Below are positions 1-8,583 of a stretch of 64,000 nucleotides of DNA, piece after piece. Position 1 is the stretch's first letter; every line of letters starts with the position of its first letter. Below the pieces are notes generated by a model, which saw only the letters and a program-made list of their open reading frames with translations, ran no database searches and was not told where the DNA came from. A program made the translations under genes and the position numbers. The stretch spans positions 434,001-498,000 of the forward strand of contig NZ_JBFTEH010000003.1 of the NCBI RefSeq assembly GCF_041027365.1. The letters run 5' to 3'. Origin of the DNA: VKMB-3413 sp041027365 (lineage in GTDB: Bacteria; Pseudomonadota; Alphaproteobacteria; Rhizobiales; Rhizobiaceae).

Positions 1-1403
1 GCCTCGCGCGACTGCCCGCCCTTCCAGGCCCGCGTCGTGAAGCCGAGCACCTCGACCTTGACGCCGCAGCGCTCCAGCGTGCGGGCCAGGATGTCGGCGC
101 AGGTCGCCGCGACCGTGATCGGCCGGCCGCGCATCGAGCCGGAATTGTCGATCAGCAAGGTGACGATCGTGTCGCGGAATTCGGTGTCGCGCTCCATCTT
201 GTAGGAGAGCGGCTGCATCGGGTCGGTGACCATGCGGGTGAGCCGCGCGGTGTCGAGATAGCCCTCTTCGAGGTCGAAGTCCCAGGACCGGTTCTGCTGC
301 GCCATAAGGCGCCGCTGCAGCCGGTTGGCGAGCCGCCCGACGACGCCGGATAGCGTCGCGAGCTGCTTGTCGAGGAAGGCCCTCAGGCGATCGAGCTCGG
401 CCTCGTCGCACAGGTCCTCGGCGCCGACCATCTCGTCGAACTGCGTCGCGAAGACGCGGTAGTCGAGATCGCCCATCTGGTTGTTCAGCGGCTGGTTCGG
501 CCGGCGCGACTCGCCCGGCGTCTCGGTATCCTGCGTGTCGTCGTCGACCGGGTCCTCGGCGGTGACCTCGGAGGATTCGGCCTCCGCCGTCTCCTCGTTC
601 TCGCCCTCGTTCTCGCTTTCCTCGGCCTGCGCGTCCTCGGCGCCGGAATCCTTCTCGGACCCGCCTTCCTCGTTGTCGCGGCTCTGGTTGTCGCCCTGTT
701 CCTCGTCCTCGTCGCTGTCCTCGGACTGGTTCTCCTCGGCGAGCTCCTCCGCCATCTCCAGCGACACCAGCATGTCGCGCATGGCGCGGGCGAACGCGTC
801 CTGATCCTCCAGCGTCTCGGAGAGCTTCTCGAACTTCGCCCCGGCCTTCTCCTCAACGAAGTCGCGCCAGACGTCGACGAGCGCCCGCGCGCTCTCGGGA
901 ACCGGGCGTCCGGTCAGCTTCTCGCGCACCATCAGCGCGACGGCGTCCTCGATCGGCGCCTCGGCCTTGTCGGTGACCTCGGAGAGGTTGGAGCGGAAAT
1001 ACTTGTCCTCGAGCATGGAGGCGAGATTGTCGCCGACCCCGCGCATGGCGTTGGCGCCGATCGCCTCGCAGCGGGCCTGCTCGACGGCGTCGTAGACCGC
1101 GCGCGCCCCGCGCCCTTCCGGCGAGAGGTTGGCGTGCAGGCGGCTGTCGTGCCGCGCCTTGCGGAGCGCCATCGCGTCGGCGAGGCCGCGGGTGACGGCG
1201 ACGTCGTTCTTCGTGGTGCGCTTCGGCAGGTCGGGCAGGCGCGCCCGGTTACCGGCGAGGCCCGGCCGTTCGGAGGCGAAGGTGACCTCCATCTCCGGCT
1301 CGCCCGCGATCGCCCGCAGCGCGCCGGCGATGGCGCGGCGGAAGGGTTCGCGGTCGGTGGATTTCTGCGTCGGTGGGCGCTTGTTGTCGCCGATCTTGCT
1401 CAT
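1..1403 (-). CDS. cobT: cobaltochelatase subunit CobT, 3' end outside the window
   Basis: CobT is the von Willebrand-type subunit of aerobic cobaltochelatase (CobNST), which inserts cobalt into hydrogenobyrinic acid a,c-diamide in cobalamin synthesis. About 467 codons are visible from an ATG at 1403; the frame stays open to the window edge, so the C-terminus is missing. The order is an N-terminal alpha-helical part, a strongly acidic Glu/Asp/Ser-rich linker at about residues 220-300, and the start of the VWA domain with the MIDAS sequence DNSGS at about 419-423. The acidic linker before a VWA domain is characteristic of CobT. Its partner CobS lies upstream on the same strand, but the two are separated by hicAB and a convergent dehydrogenase gene. 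Identification rests on architecture and context. Confidence 0.93.
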   Translation of the reverse strand, partial: MSKIGDNKRPPTQKSTDREPFRRAIAGALRAIAGEPEMEVTFASERPGLAGNRARLPDLPKRTTKNDVAVTRGLADAMALRKARHDSRLHANLSPEGRGARAVYDAVEQARCEAIGANAMRGVGDNLASMLEDKYFRSNLSEVTDKAEAPIEDAVALMVREKLTGRPVPESARALVDVWRDFVEEKAGAKFEKLSETLEDQDAFARAMRDMLVSLEMAEELAEENQSEDSDEDEEQGDNQSRDNEEGGSEKDSGAEDAQAEESENEGENEETAEAESSEVTAEDPVDDDTQDTETPGESRRPNQPLNNQMGDLDYRVFATQFDEMVGAEDLCDEAELDRLRAFLDKQLATLSGVVGRLANRLQRRLMAQQNRSWDFDLEEGYLDTARLTRMVTDPMQPLSYKMERDTEFRDTIVTLLIDNSGSMRGRPITVAATCADILARTLERCGVKVEVLGFTTRAWKGGQSRE

Positions 1404-1671
1404 GGGAGAACAGATAGGCCGCAGGGGCGCCCGGCGGCAAGGGAGAGGGTGCCCGGCGTGCGAAATTGCTGCAGGCGGCGGCGGCCCGGACTGCACATCC
1501 GCAGACGCCGCGGCGCGGGGGACGACGCTGCGATCCTTCGCCGCGACGATAGGCCCGTGCCGCTCGGCGCTTGAAATCGCGGCGCTCCGGCAGAGTTACG
1601 TCCCCGACCGCCGCCGACGATGCGCCAGACGACCGGGCGCCGGGCGGCTCACCAACAACCGGAAGATCATC

Positions 1672-2529
1672 ATGCCCAAGATCGCATTTCTCGGCCTCGG
1701 CGCGATGGGTTCGCGCCTCGCGAAGAACCTTGTCGACGGCGGCGCGGACCTCGTCGTCTGGAACCGCAGCCCGGAAAAGACCAAGCCTCTCGTCGAGGCC
1801 GGCGCGCAGGCGGTGAAATCGCCGCGCGAGGCCGGCGAAGCGGCCGACTTCGTGCTCGCCATGGTCGCCAACGACGAGGCCTCGCGCGAGGTCTGGCTCG
1901 ACGCCGAGACCGGCGCCCTGGCCGGCATGGCGCGCGGCAAGACGGCGGTGGAGATCTCGACGCTGCAGCCGAAGTGGGTGCGCGAACTCGGCCCGAAGCT
2001 TTCGGAGAAGGGCGTCGATCTCGTCGAGGCGCCGGTGTCGGGCACGCTGCCGCAGGCGGAGAACGCCGGCCTCGTCTTCTTCCTCGGCGGCAAGAAAGAC
2101 GCCATCGACCGCGCCGAGCCTGTGCTCAAGCCGCTCGGCAAGAGCTTCCAGCGGGTCGGCGACTGGGGCGACGGCGCGACGGTGAAGCTCGCGACCAACG
2201 CCATCCTCGGCGTCAACGTCGCCGCCTGGGCGGAGGTGATCGCCATGCTGAACCGGGCGCCGGTCGACACGCAGACCGCCGTCGACGCGATCTCGCAGAC
2301 GTCGGTCTGGGCGCCGAACTTCGGCTATCTCACCTCGACGATGATCAAGGGCGACTTCTCGCCGAAATTCCCGGTCGAGCTGATCGACAAGGACTTCCGC
2401 TACGCCCTGGCGCTCGCCGGCGAGGACAAGGCGCCGCTGGTGCAGCACGTGCACGAAACCTTCCAGCGGGCGATCGCGGAGGGCCTCGTGGCGGAGAACA
2501 TGACGGCGCTCGCGAAGCTGTATCGGTGA
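1672..2529 (+). CDS. NAD(P)-dependent oxidoreductase, 3-hydroxyisobutyrate dehydrogenase family
   Basis: A 285-residue beta-hydroxyacid dehydrogenase, predicted cytosolic. The N-terminus has the Rossmann signature GLGAMG (residues 8-13), followed by the substrate-binding VEAPVSG motif at about 120-126 and the conserved Lys in GATVKLATN, the catalytic lysine of this family. The all-helical C-terminal dimerisation domain is complete. The ATG at 1672 places the Rossmann motif in its normal position at the extreme N-terminus; an open frame continues upstream but encodes Arg-rich, low-complexity sequence. The gene is convergent with hicB and divergent from cobT. The substrate (3-hydroxyisobutyrate, glyoxylate/succinic semialdehyde or tartronate semialdehyde) cannot be told from the sequence. 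Confidence 0.88.
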   Translation: MPKIAFLGLGAMGSRLAKNLVDGGADLVVWNRSPEKTKPLVEAGAQAVKSPREAGEAADFVLAMVANDEASREVWLDAETGALAGMARGKTAVEISTLQPKWVRELGPKLSEKGVDLVEAPVSGTLPQAENAGLVFFLGGKKDAIDRAEPVLKPLGKSFQRVGDWGDGATVKLATNAILGVNVAAWAEVIAMLNRAPVDTQTAVDAISQTSVWAPNFGYLTSTMIKGDFSPKFPVELIDKDFRYALALAGEDKAPLVQHVHETFQRAIAEGLVAENMTALAKLYR

Positions 2530-2614
2530 GGGCGGCTGATTCAAGCGGTCCTATTTGGTCCGCCAACGCAGCGGGCTCGCTCCCGCCAATCCACGCCCGG
2601 ATCGGGTGAAGCGC

Positions 2615-2875
2615 CTATTCGGCGGCTTCCAAACTCAAGTGAGACGGTTCAGGTATCGTCTCACCGTCCTTCAGAGCGCCTTCAGCCCAGCTTCTGGCGG
2701 CAGACCGAACATCGGCAATAGCCTCCATCTCTGTCTCACCATCGCCCATGCAACCGGGAAGGTCCGAGATCGTCGCGAGGAACCCGCCCCCATCCTCTTC
2801 TGACAGCGGCCTCACCGTCACAGCATACGCGTGCGGATTGAATGGCGATCCGTCCGAAAGAGTGATGCTATCCAT
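2615..2875 (-). CDS. hicB: HicB-family antitoxin
   Basis: An 86-residue protein that should neutralise the HicA mRNA interferase encoded just upstream. It has the HicB fold signature: a short strand segment ending HAYAVTVRPLSEEDGGGF, then the SDLPGCMGDGETEMEA motif (the GC-x-GDG turn is typical of the partial RNase H-like HicB domain), then an amphipathic helix. No long C-terminal DNA-binding domain follows, only a short tail, so it belongs to the short HicB class. It starts 18 bp after the hicA stop on the same strand, consistent with one transcript. The frame opposite has no protein-like content. Confidence 0.88.
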   Translation of the reverse strand: MDSITLSDGSPFNPHAYAVTVRPLSEEDGGGFLATISDLPGCMGDGETEMEAIADVRSAARSWAEGALKDGETIPEPSHLSLEAAE

Positions 2876-2893
2876 ACCGCAGTCTCCGTTGCG

Positions 2894-3121
2894 TCAACCG
2901 TCCAAGTATCGCACCAGCTGACGAATATAATACGGTTTGATAGGCTTGTGCGCCGGAATCGTCAGCCGATTCTGGCGCCCGGCCAATTTGACATAATAGT
3001 GCGAGCCGCCTCCCGGCGGCGGGGCACATTCTGCCCCTGACTCCCGACAGGCCTTTTCGACGTCGCGGATCTGCCAATCCGCCTTCGGATTGGCTCGCAT
3101 CCTTTCGATCGTCTTCCCCAT
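2894..3121 (-). CDS. hicA: HicA-family toxin (mRNA interferase)
   Basis: A 75-residue dsRBD-like HicA toxin. Family members cleave mRNA and tmRNA using a conserved histidine; here it is His41 in GGGSHYYVK, followed by the typical end LTIPAHKPIKPYYIRQLVRYL. The ATG at 3121 lies only 19 bp after the cobS stop codon, so the toxin is probably co-transcribed with cobS unless a promoter sits inside cobS. Order toxin then antitoxin is usual for hicAB. All conserved residues that can be recognised are intact, so the toxin looks functional. Confidence 0.87.
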   Translation of the reverse strand: MGKTIERMRANPKADWQIRDVEKACRESGAECAPPPGGGSHYYVKLAGRQNRLTIPAHKPIKPYYIRQLVRYLDG

Positions 3122-3140
3122 CAGCCGGCCGACATTTTCG

Positions 3141-4130
3141 TCAATCCAGCACGATGTTCGCGCTCGACTCCGGCAGTTCCTCCCCGAACGCGCGCTGGTA
3201 GAACTCGGCGACCAGCGGCCGCTCCAGGTCGTCGCACTTGTTGAGGAAGGTCAGGCGGAAGGCGAAGCCGACGTCGCCGAAGATCTCGGCATTCTCGGCC
3301 CAGGTGATCACCGTGCGCGGGCTCATCACGGTGGACAGATCGCCGTTGACGAAGGCCGAGCGGGTGAGGTCGGCGACGCGCACCATCTGCCCGATGACCT
3401 TGCGTCCTTCCGCATTGGCGAAGCTCTTCGCCTTGGCGGCGACGATGCCGACCTCGTGGTCGTGCGGCAGGTAGTTCAGCGTCGTCACGATCGACCAGCG
3501 GTCCATCTGCGCCTGATTGATCTGCTGCGTGCCGTGATAGAGGCCGGTGGTGTCGCCGAGGCCGACGGTGTTCGCGGTCGCGAACAGGCGGAAAGCCGGA
3601 TGTGGGCGGATGACGCGGCTCTGGTCGAGCAGGGTCAGCCGGCCGGAGGATTCCAGCACGCGCTGGATCACGAACATCACGTCCGGGCGCCCGGCGTCGT
3701 ACTCGTCGAAGACCAGGGCGACGTTGTGCTGGTAGGCCCAGGGCAGGATGCCGTCCCGGAACTCGGTGACCTGCATGCCCTCGCGCACGGTGATCGCGTC
3801 CTTGCCGACGAGGTCGATGCGGGAGACGTGGCTGTCGAGGTTGACGCGCACGCAGGGCCAGTTCAGCCGCGCCGCCACCTGCTCGATATGGGTGGACTTG
3901 CCGGTGCCGTGATAGCCCGAGACCATGACGCGGCGGTTCTTCGCGAAGCCCGCGAGGATCGCCAGCGTCGTCGGCTTGTCGAACAGATAGTCCGGATCGA
4001 TCTCCGGCACGTGCTGGTCGGCCGTCGAATAGGCCGGAACGGTCAGGTCGCTGTCGAAACCGAAGGTTTCGCGGACGGAGATCGTGGCGTCCGGCAGGGC
4101 TGCCACTTCCTGTTCCGCTGCACTCATCAT
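3141..4130 (-). CDS. cobS: cobaltochelatase subunit CobS (AAA+ ATPase)
   Basis: A 329-residue MoxR-type AAA+ ATPase, the motor of the CobNST cobaltochelatase; it forms a ring with CobT and drives cobalt insertion by CobN. Visible features are Walker A GYHGTGKST (residues 72-80), Walker B VALVFDEYDAG (about 137-147) and sensor 1 in LFATANTVGLGD. Length matches the family. Two consecutive ATGs (4130 and 4127) compete as start; the first is used here. A DnaJ-domain gene lies upstream, hicAB directly downstream. No cobalamin riboswitch-like element was recognised in the 157 bp before the start. Confidence 0.95.
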   Translation of the reverse strand: MMSAAEQEVAALPDATISVRETFGFDSDLTVPAYSTADQHVPEIDPDYLFDKPTTLAILAGFAKNRRVMVSGYHGTGKSTHIEQVAARLNWPCVRVNLDSHVSRIDLVGKDAITVREGMQVTEFRDGILPWAYQHNVALVFDEYDAGRPDVMFVIQRVLESSGRLTLLDQSRVIRPHPAFRLFATANTVGLGDTTGLYHGTQQINQAQMDRWSIVTTLNYLPHDHEVGIVAAKAKSFANAEGRKVIGQMVRVADLTRSAFVNGDLSTVMSPRTVITWAENAEIFGDVGFAFRLTFLNKCDDLERPLVAEFYQRAFGEELPESSANIVLD

Positions 4131-4287
4131 ACCTCCAAGGGCGCGGGCCTTTCAGATGCCGCGCGCCTGCTCGTTTTCCGTCATCCCCAGGACGCTCGCA
4201 GACTGCCCGAAGGGTGGATGAAGAGGCCTGCGCTTCGAGACGGTCGCGGACTCCGCTGCGGCGGGACGGGGACTTGATCCCCAGCGC

Positions 4288-4917
4288 TTAGCAAAAACCC
4301 GACTGCTTCAAAAGCTTGTAGGCCTGAATGACGTCCCGCAGCCGGTCCTCGGTGCCGCGATCGCCGCCGTTGGCGTCCGGATGCAGCTGCTTGACCAGTT
4401 CCTTATAGCGCCGGCGGATGTCTTCGCCAGACGATTCCTGGGCGAGATCCATGGTCTCGAAGGCTTTCTCCTCCAAGGGCCGCACCTTGCGCCGCCGTGG
4501 CTCCGGCCGCCGCGCCCCGTCCTCGCCGAAGAGATTGAACGGATCGCGCGCACCGCCCTTCCAGCTGCGCGCGGTGCGGGCGCGAGCCGAGGCCGGCTGG
4601 GCGCCGTTGTGGCCCATCGTCCAGGTCGGCCGGTTGCCGGTCAGCGAATCCTTCAGATAGCGCTGGATCGCCTCGTCGTTCAGCCCGGAAAAGTAGTTGT
4701 ACGACTTGTTGTACTGGCGGACGTGGTCGACGCAGAAGTTGAGGTACTGCCCCTCGTGATCGCGCCCCATCGGCGCCTTGTAGAGGCCGGCCTCGTTGCA
4801 GCCCTCCCAGGCGCATTCGGGCGCGCGCGGCGGTTCGCTGGGCCGGCGTCCTCCCGCCTTGCTCCCGCCTTTGCCGTTGACCCGGATCGAGTCGAAATAT
4901 TTGGAGTCGAGTTTCAT
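4288..4917 (-). CDS. DnaJ-domain protein with N-terminal Cys/His cluster
   Basis: A 209-residue protein with a C-terminal J domain (about 150-209) carrying the Hsp70-stimulating HPD motif at 179-181. The N-terminal half holds a candidate metal-binding set C35-x4-C40 and C62-x2-H65 followed by an Arg/Pro-rich linker. This is not DnaJ itself (no G/F region and no four-repeat zinc finger) but a J-domain co-chaperone seen near cobS in Rhizobiales. The start at 4917 (MKLDSKYFDS) was chosen because the sequence upstream in the same frame is not protein-like. It is divergent from bolA. The specific client is unknown. Confidence 0.85.
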   Translation of the reverse strand: MKLDSKYFDSIRVNGKGGSKAGGRRPSEPPRAPECAWEGCNEAGLYKAPMGRDHEGQYLNFCVDHVRQYNKSYNYFSGLNDEAIQRYLKDSLTGNRPTWTMGHNGAQPASARARTARSWKGGARDPFNLFGEDGARRPEPRRRKVRPLEEKAFETMDLAQESSGEDIRRRYKELVKQLHPDANGGDRGTEDRLRDVIQAYKLLKQSGFC

Positions 4918-5065
4918 CAGGCGGATTATGGTGCCCCGCCGCAGTGCGAACAAGAATTGACAGACCGGAAAAAGCCCGAAATTCAAGGGGGTTCGGCGGC
5001 TCCGCGCAAGCTTCGCAGTGGAGCTTCCAGATCCCCCGTGTCCCCGCATCGAGGAGAGACGAAGC

Positions 5066-5383
5066 ATGACCACCAAGGCGACGATCGAGCAGAAGCTCAC
5101 CGACGCGTTCAGGCCCGAGCGGCTGATCGTGATCGACGAGAGCCATCTGCATGCCGGCCACCACCACGAGGGCAGCGGCCATCACGCCGCCTTCGACGGC
5201 TCGGGCGAGACGCATTTCCGCATCCGGCTGATCAGCGACGCCTTCGCGGGCCAGTCGCGCGTCGCGCGCCACCGGGCGATCAACGAACTCCTGAAGGACG
5301 AGCTCTCGGGCGGGGTGCACGCGCTGGCGATCGAGGCCGCGGCGCCCGGCGAAGCGGTGCGCTGGGCGAACGACCGGACGTGA
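5066..5383 (+). CDS. BolA family protein
   Basis: A 105-residue BolA-fold protein. BolA proteins work with monothiol glutaredoxins to bind [2Fe-2S] clusters and also act in iron and envelope-stress regulation. The class II KH-like core is recognisable: THFRIRLISDAFAGQSRVARHRAINELL followed by the GVHALAIEA strand whose His is a cluster ligand in the family. A His-rich loop (AGHHHEGSGHH) lies at about 31-41. The ATG at 5066 is preceded by GAGGAGAGACGAAGC, a good ribosome binding site. Its stop overlaps the GTG start of the next gene by four bases. Confidence 0.9.
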   Translation: MTTKATIEQKLTDAFRPERLIVIDESHLHAGHHHEGSGHHAAFDGSGETHFRIRLISDAFAGQSRVARHRAINELLKDELSGGVHALAIEAAAPGEAVRWANDRT

Positions 5384-6081
5384 GGCAGACGCTCAGCCTG
5401 GAGCGCAGCCGCACCGTCACCGGCCTCGTGCTGGTGGCGCTCCTGTCCTTCCTCGGCGGGATGAGCGACGCCATCGGCTTCATCCTCGGCGGCAACTTCC
5501 TCTCCTTCATGAGCGGCAACACGACGCGGCTGGCGATCGCCGTCGGCGAAGGGCGCGGCATCGACGTCCTGCAGGTCGCGGCGATCCTCACGGTGTTCGT
5601 CGCCGGTAACGCCGCCGGCGTCATGCTGGCGGCCGCGGTCGGCTACCGCCTGTGGCCGCTGCTCCTCGGCGTCTCGATCCTCATCGGACTTTCCGCGCTC
5701 GCCGACGGGGGCATGGTCGCCTCGGTCCCGGTGCTGCTGCCGGTCGTGCTGGCGATGGGAGTGATGAATGCGGCGGTCGAGGGCGTCGCCGGCCATCCGG
5801 TCGGTCTGACCTACGTCACGGGCGCGCTGTCGCGTTTCGGCAAGGGGCTCGGGCGCTGGCTCACCGGCGAACCGCGCACCGCTTTCCTCATCCAGCTGAT
5901 CCCCTGGGGCGGAATGTTCGCCGGCGCCGTCACGGGGACGCTCCTGCAGCTCGCCGAGCCCGTCCCGGCGCTGTGGGCCGCGGCCGCCCTCGCGGCGCTG
6001 CTCGTCCTCTTCACGGCTCTCCTGCCGCTCCACTGGCAGCGCAGCTATCTCGGCGCCGAGCATCGGCTCAAGCGGCGCTGA
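5380..6081 (+). CDS. DUF1275 (YoaK-type) integral membrane protein
   Basis: A 233-residue hydrophobic protein with about six transmembrane segments. It matches the DUF1275 pattern, including the early GGMSDAIGFILGG and LSFMSGNTTRL motifs and a C-terminal LIQLIPWGGMFAGAVTG helix. The function of the family is not established. The start is taken as GTG at 5380, which forms a GTGA overlap with the bolA stop and keeps the first transmembrane helix; an ATG at 5461 would delete it. The overlap suggests translational coupling to bolA. Confidence 0.8.
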   Translation: MRQTLSLERSRTVTGLVLVALLSFLGGMSDAIGFILGGNFLSFMSGNTTRLAIAVGEGRGIDVLQVAAILTVFVAGNAAGVMLAAAVGYRLWPLLLGVSILIGLSALADGGMVASVPVLLPVVLAMGVMNAAVEGVAGHPVGLTYVTGALSRFGKGLGRWLTGEPRTAFLIQLIPWGGMFAGAVTGTLLQLAEPVPALWAAAALAALLVLFTALLPLHWQRSYLGAEHRLKRR

Positions 6082-6233
6082 TGCAGGCGTCGCAGCCGAC
6101 CCCGCCGGAAGCGGCGTCCTTCGTCCGTCCGTCGTTCGCCGCCGACGATCCGTGATCGGTCGTCATATTGCGGCCCCATCCCCATCCGCCCATATCGACA
6201 GGGTTAACGATCGGTTGAGAGCGGGATGCGGGA

Positions 6234-8093
6234 ATGAGCGAGACTTCAGGCCGACGCTTCCCGGTGGTCTCGCTGGCGCTCGTCTTCCTTCTCCTCCTCT
6301 TCACCTCGGGCCTCGCGCTCGTCTACAGCTGGGTGAACCTCGTCGCCCGCCAGTACGGTGCCTCGGTCGCGCTGACCGTGGAGCGCGTCCACGCCAACAA
6401 GCTGATCGTCCATCTGCCCGAGCACGAGGCGCAGCCCTTCGACGCGCCGACCGAGGAGATGATGTATGTCGATTACGCCGACGTGCCCGCGGTCATGCGC
6501 AGAGCGATCCTGACCAGCGAGGACTCCTGGTTCTTCTGGCATTTCGGCTTCAATCCGATCGCGGTCGGCAAGGCGGTGCTGAGCCAGTTCGGCGGCGACC
6601 CGCGCGGCGGCTCGACGATCACCCAGCAGCTCGCCAAGCAGCTCTATGTCGGCGACCGCCACGACCTCAGGCGAAAGGTCGACGAACTCGCCATCGCGCT
6701 CTGGCTGGAGTGGCACTTCTCCAAGAAGCAGCTCTTGGAGTTCTATTTCAACACGCCCTTCATGGGGCACGGCACGAAGGGGATCGAGGCCGCGGCCCGA
6801 TACTATTTCGGCTATTCCTTCAAGAAGGCCGGGCGCTGGCAGAAGGTCGCCTTCACCCCGGACATGGCGGCGAGCCTCGCCGTCACGATCAAGAACCCGA
6901 CGGGAGGCAACCCGACCAAGCCGGTCAACATGGTCGAGGCCCGCCGGCTGCTCCTGGCGATGGGCGTCACGCCGCAGACGCTGACGGCCAAGGCGGTGGC
7001 GGACCCGGACCTGCCCCGCCGCTTCGCCGCCCATGCCTTCGACGACACGTCCCGGCTCAGCGACCAGTTCGGGCCGGCGCGGGACTTCGCCATCCGCCGC
7101 CTTTCCTCGGCCCTCGGCGACGCCGACCGCACGCTCGACGTCGTCACCACCTATTCGTCGGAGATCCAGCTCTATCTCGAGAGCGCGATCGACAGCTATT
7201 ACCCGCGGCTGGAGCGGGCCGGCTACGACCGGCTGACGGCGGTGGTCGTCGACAACCGCACCGGCGGGATCAAGGCGATGGTCGCCCCGGCCGGGGCCCG
7301 CATCTATCCCGGATCCTCCGTCAAACCGTTGGAGGCGCTCTGCGCGATCGTGTCGCATGGCTGGACGCAAACGACCGCTGTCCTCGACACCGCCGTGGGG
7401 GTCCCGCCGGTCCGCAACGACGACCGGCATTATCTCGGCAGGATCAGCCTGCAGACCGCGCTGGCGAAGAGCCGCAACCCGCCCTTCGTGCGGCTGCTGA
7501 GCGAGTTCGGCCCGGATTGTGCCAATGCGGTCCTGAAGCGCATGGACACCGACTTCCGCTTTGCCGGCGCGCCGGCCCGCTCTCTGGCGCTCGGCGCCGA
7601 GCCGGTCGACCTGATGGATCTTCTCGACGCCTATGTGACGATCGCCAGCTGCGGCCAGGTTTCCAACGCGCCGCTGATCATCGAGGAGGCGCGCGACCGG
7701 CGCACGCAGACGGTGGTGATGCGCCAGCGGCCGAAGCCGCTGCCGGACGATCCGAAGCTCATCGCCGGCTTCGATACGCTGCAGACGATGCTCGCCGCGG
7801 TGACCGGGCCGGACGGCACCGCCCGCGGCAGCCGCTTCATCCAGGAAGTCGCGGGAAAGACCGGCACCTCGGACGACAACCGGCAGATCACGCTGATCAC
7901 CTTCACCAAGGCCTATACGGTGCTGGTCTCGGTCGGCACCAGCGACGTCAGGCACCTCAAGCGACGCTTCTCGTCCCATGCGCTGGTGCCGATGGTGGAG
8001 AACATCAACGCCAACATCCATCCGGAGGGCTATCACGAGCCGCTCGGCTGCGCCGTTCCGACGGTGGTGGCGTCGCGGGACGGGCGACCGTGA
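6234..8093 (+). CDS. bifunctional class A penicillin-binding protein (glycosyltransferase/transpeptidase)
   Basis: A 619-residue peptidoglycan synthase: one N-terminal membrane anchor (about 10-32), periplasmic GT51 glycosyltransferase domain and transpeptidase domain. GT51 motifs are EDSWFFWHFG (catalytic Glu96), GGSTITQQLAKQLY (125-138) and the later KKQLLEFYFN region. Transpeptidase motifs are SSVK (361-364, nucleophile Ser361), SRN (413-415) and KTG (542-544). It is somewhat shorter than typical PBP1a and lacks the OB-like insertion, so it resembles the PbpC/PBP1-like class. The ATG at 6234 is preceded by GCGGGA and stands alone on its transcript. Confidence 0.9.
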   Translation: MSETSGRRFPVVSLALVFLLLLFTSGLALVYSWVNLVARQYGASVALTVERVHANKLIVHLPEHEAQPFDAPTEEMMYVDYADVPAVMRRAILTSEDSWFFWHFGFNPIAVGKAVLSQFGGDPRGGSTITQQLAKQLYVGDRHDLRRKVDELAIALWLEWHFSKKQLLEFYFNTPFMGHGTKGIEAAARYYFGYSFKKAGRWQKVAFTPDMAASLAVTIKNPTGGNPTKPVNMVEARRLLLAMGVTPQTLTAKAVADPDLPRRFAAHAFDDTSRLSDQFGPARDFAIRRLSSALGDADRTLDVVTTYSSEIQLYLESAIDSYYPRLERAGYDRLTAVVVDNRTGGIKAMVAPAGARIYPGSSVKPLEALCAIVSHGWTQTTAVLDTAVGVPPVRNDDRHYLGRISLQTALAKSRNPPFVRLLSEFGPDCANAVLKRMDTDFRFAGAPARSLALGAEPVDLMDLLDAYVTIASCGQVSNAPLIIEEARDRRTQTVVMRQRPKPLPDDPKLIAGFDTLQTMLAAVTGPDGTARGSRFIQEVAGKTGTSDDNRQITLITFTKAYTVLVSVGTSDVRHLKRRFSSHALVPMVENINANIHPEGYHEPLGCAVPTVVASRDGRP

Positions 8094-8217
8094 CGAGCGT
8101 CAACGCATAGGAATCCAACGGCACGGGCTGCGGAGGGAAGTGGGACACTGAGCGCGACGGTCCGGGATTTGCCTCGCAGGCCGCGCTTCGGTCGGGACGG
8201 CGAGGTCGCTTGCCTTA

Positions 8218-8235
8218 TGTAGCGCTTAAGCTACA
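8218..8235. promoter_or_regulatory. operator-like inverted repeat before the HigB/HigA pair
   Basis: TGTAGC-N6-GCTACA is a perfect six-base-arm inverted repeat with the palindromic core GCTTAAGC inside it, ending nine bases before the toxin ATG. Antitoxins of this family repress their own operon through such palindromes, so this is the expected site for the HigA-like protein. Binding is inferred. Confidence 0.6.
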
Positions 8236-8244
8236 CTCGGAGCC

Positions 8245-8583
8245 ATGGAGCCGTTTCAGATCGAGGTCTACCAGACGGAAGACGGGGCGGTGCCGTTTCA
8301 GGAGTGGCTCGACGGCCTGAAGAGCGACCAGATCAGATCGCAGATCGTCGCGCGGATCCGCCGGGCGTCGCTCGGCAACTTCGGAGACTGGAAATCGCTC
8401 GCCGACTCGAACGGCATACGCGAAATGCGCATTCACTCGGGCGGCGGGTTCCGCATCTATTACGCCCTCGTCGGTCGAACCGTCGTTCTCCTTCTCGCCG
8501 GCTCGGGAAAAGGCGAGCAGCGACGCGCGATCGCTCATGCGAAGGCCTATTTCACAGACTATGACAGGAGGCGGCGGTCATGA
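8245..8583 (+). CDS. RelE/HigB-like addiction-module toxin
   Basis: A 112-residue protein of the RelE/ParE superfamily, group of phage-derived Gp49-like/HigB toxins (ribosome-dependent or free mRNA interferases). Features: N-terminal YQTEDGAVPFQEWLDGLK, central RIRRASLGNFGDWKSL, and the IREMRIHSGGGFRIYYAL strand pair that is the hallmark of this subgroup. It comes before the antitoxin gene, with an ATGA overlap at 8580-8583. This reverse order is typical of HigBA-type modules. Confidence 0.86.
   Translation: MEPFQIEVYQTEDGAVPFQEWLDGLKSDQIRSQIVARIRRASLGNFGDWKSLADSNGIREMRIHSGGGFRIYYALVGRTVVLLLAGSGKGEQRRAIAHAKAYFTDYDRRRRS

Noticed and set aside
1129..1671. Upstream extension of the 3-hydroxyisobutyrate-dehydrogenase-like gene to 1129
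   Set aside because: The extra 181 codons run antisense through cobT and are Arg/Ala-rich; the Rossmann motif must lie at the N-terminus.
4131..4287. Cobalamin riboswitch upstream of cobS
   Set aside because: The region is only 157 bp and no B12-box-like sequence or matching pairing was seen.
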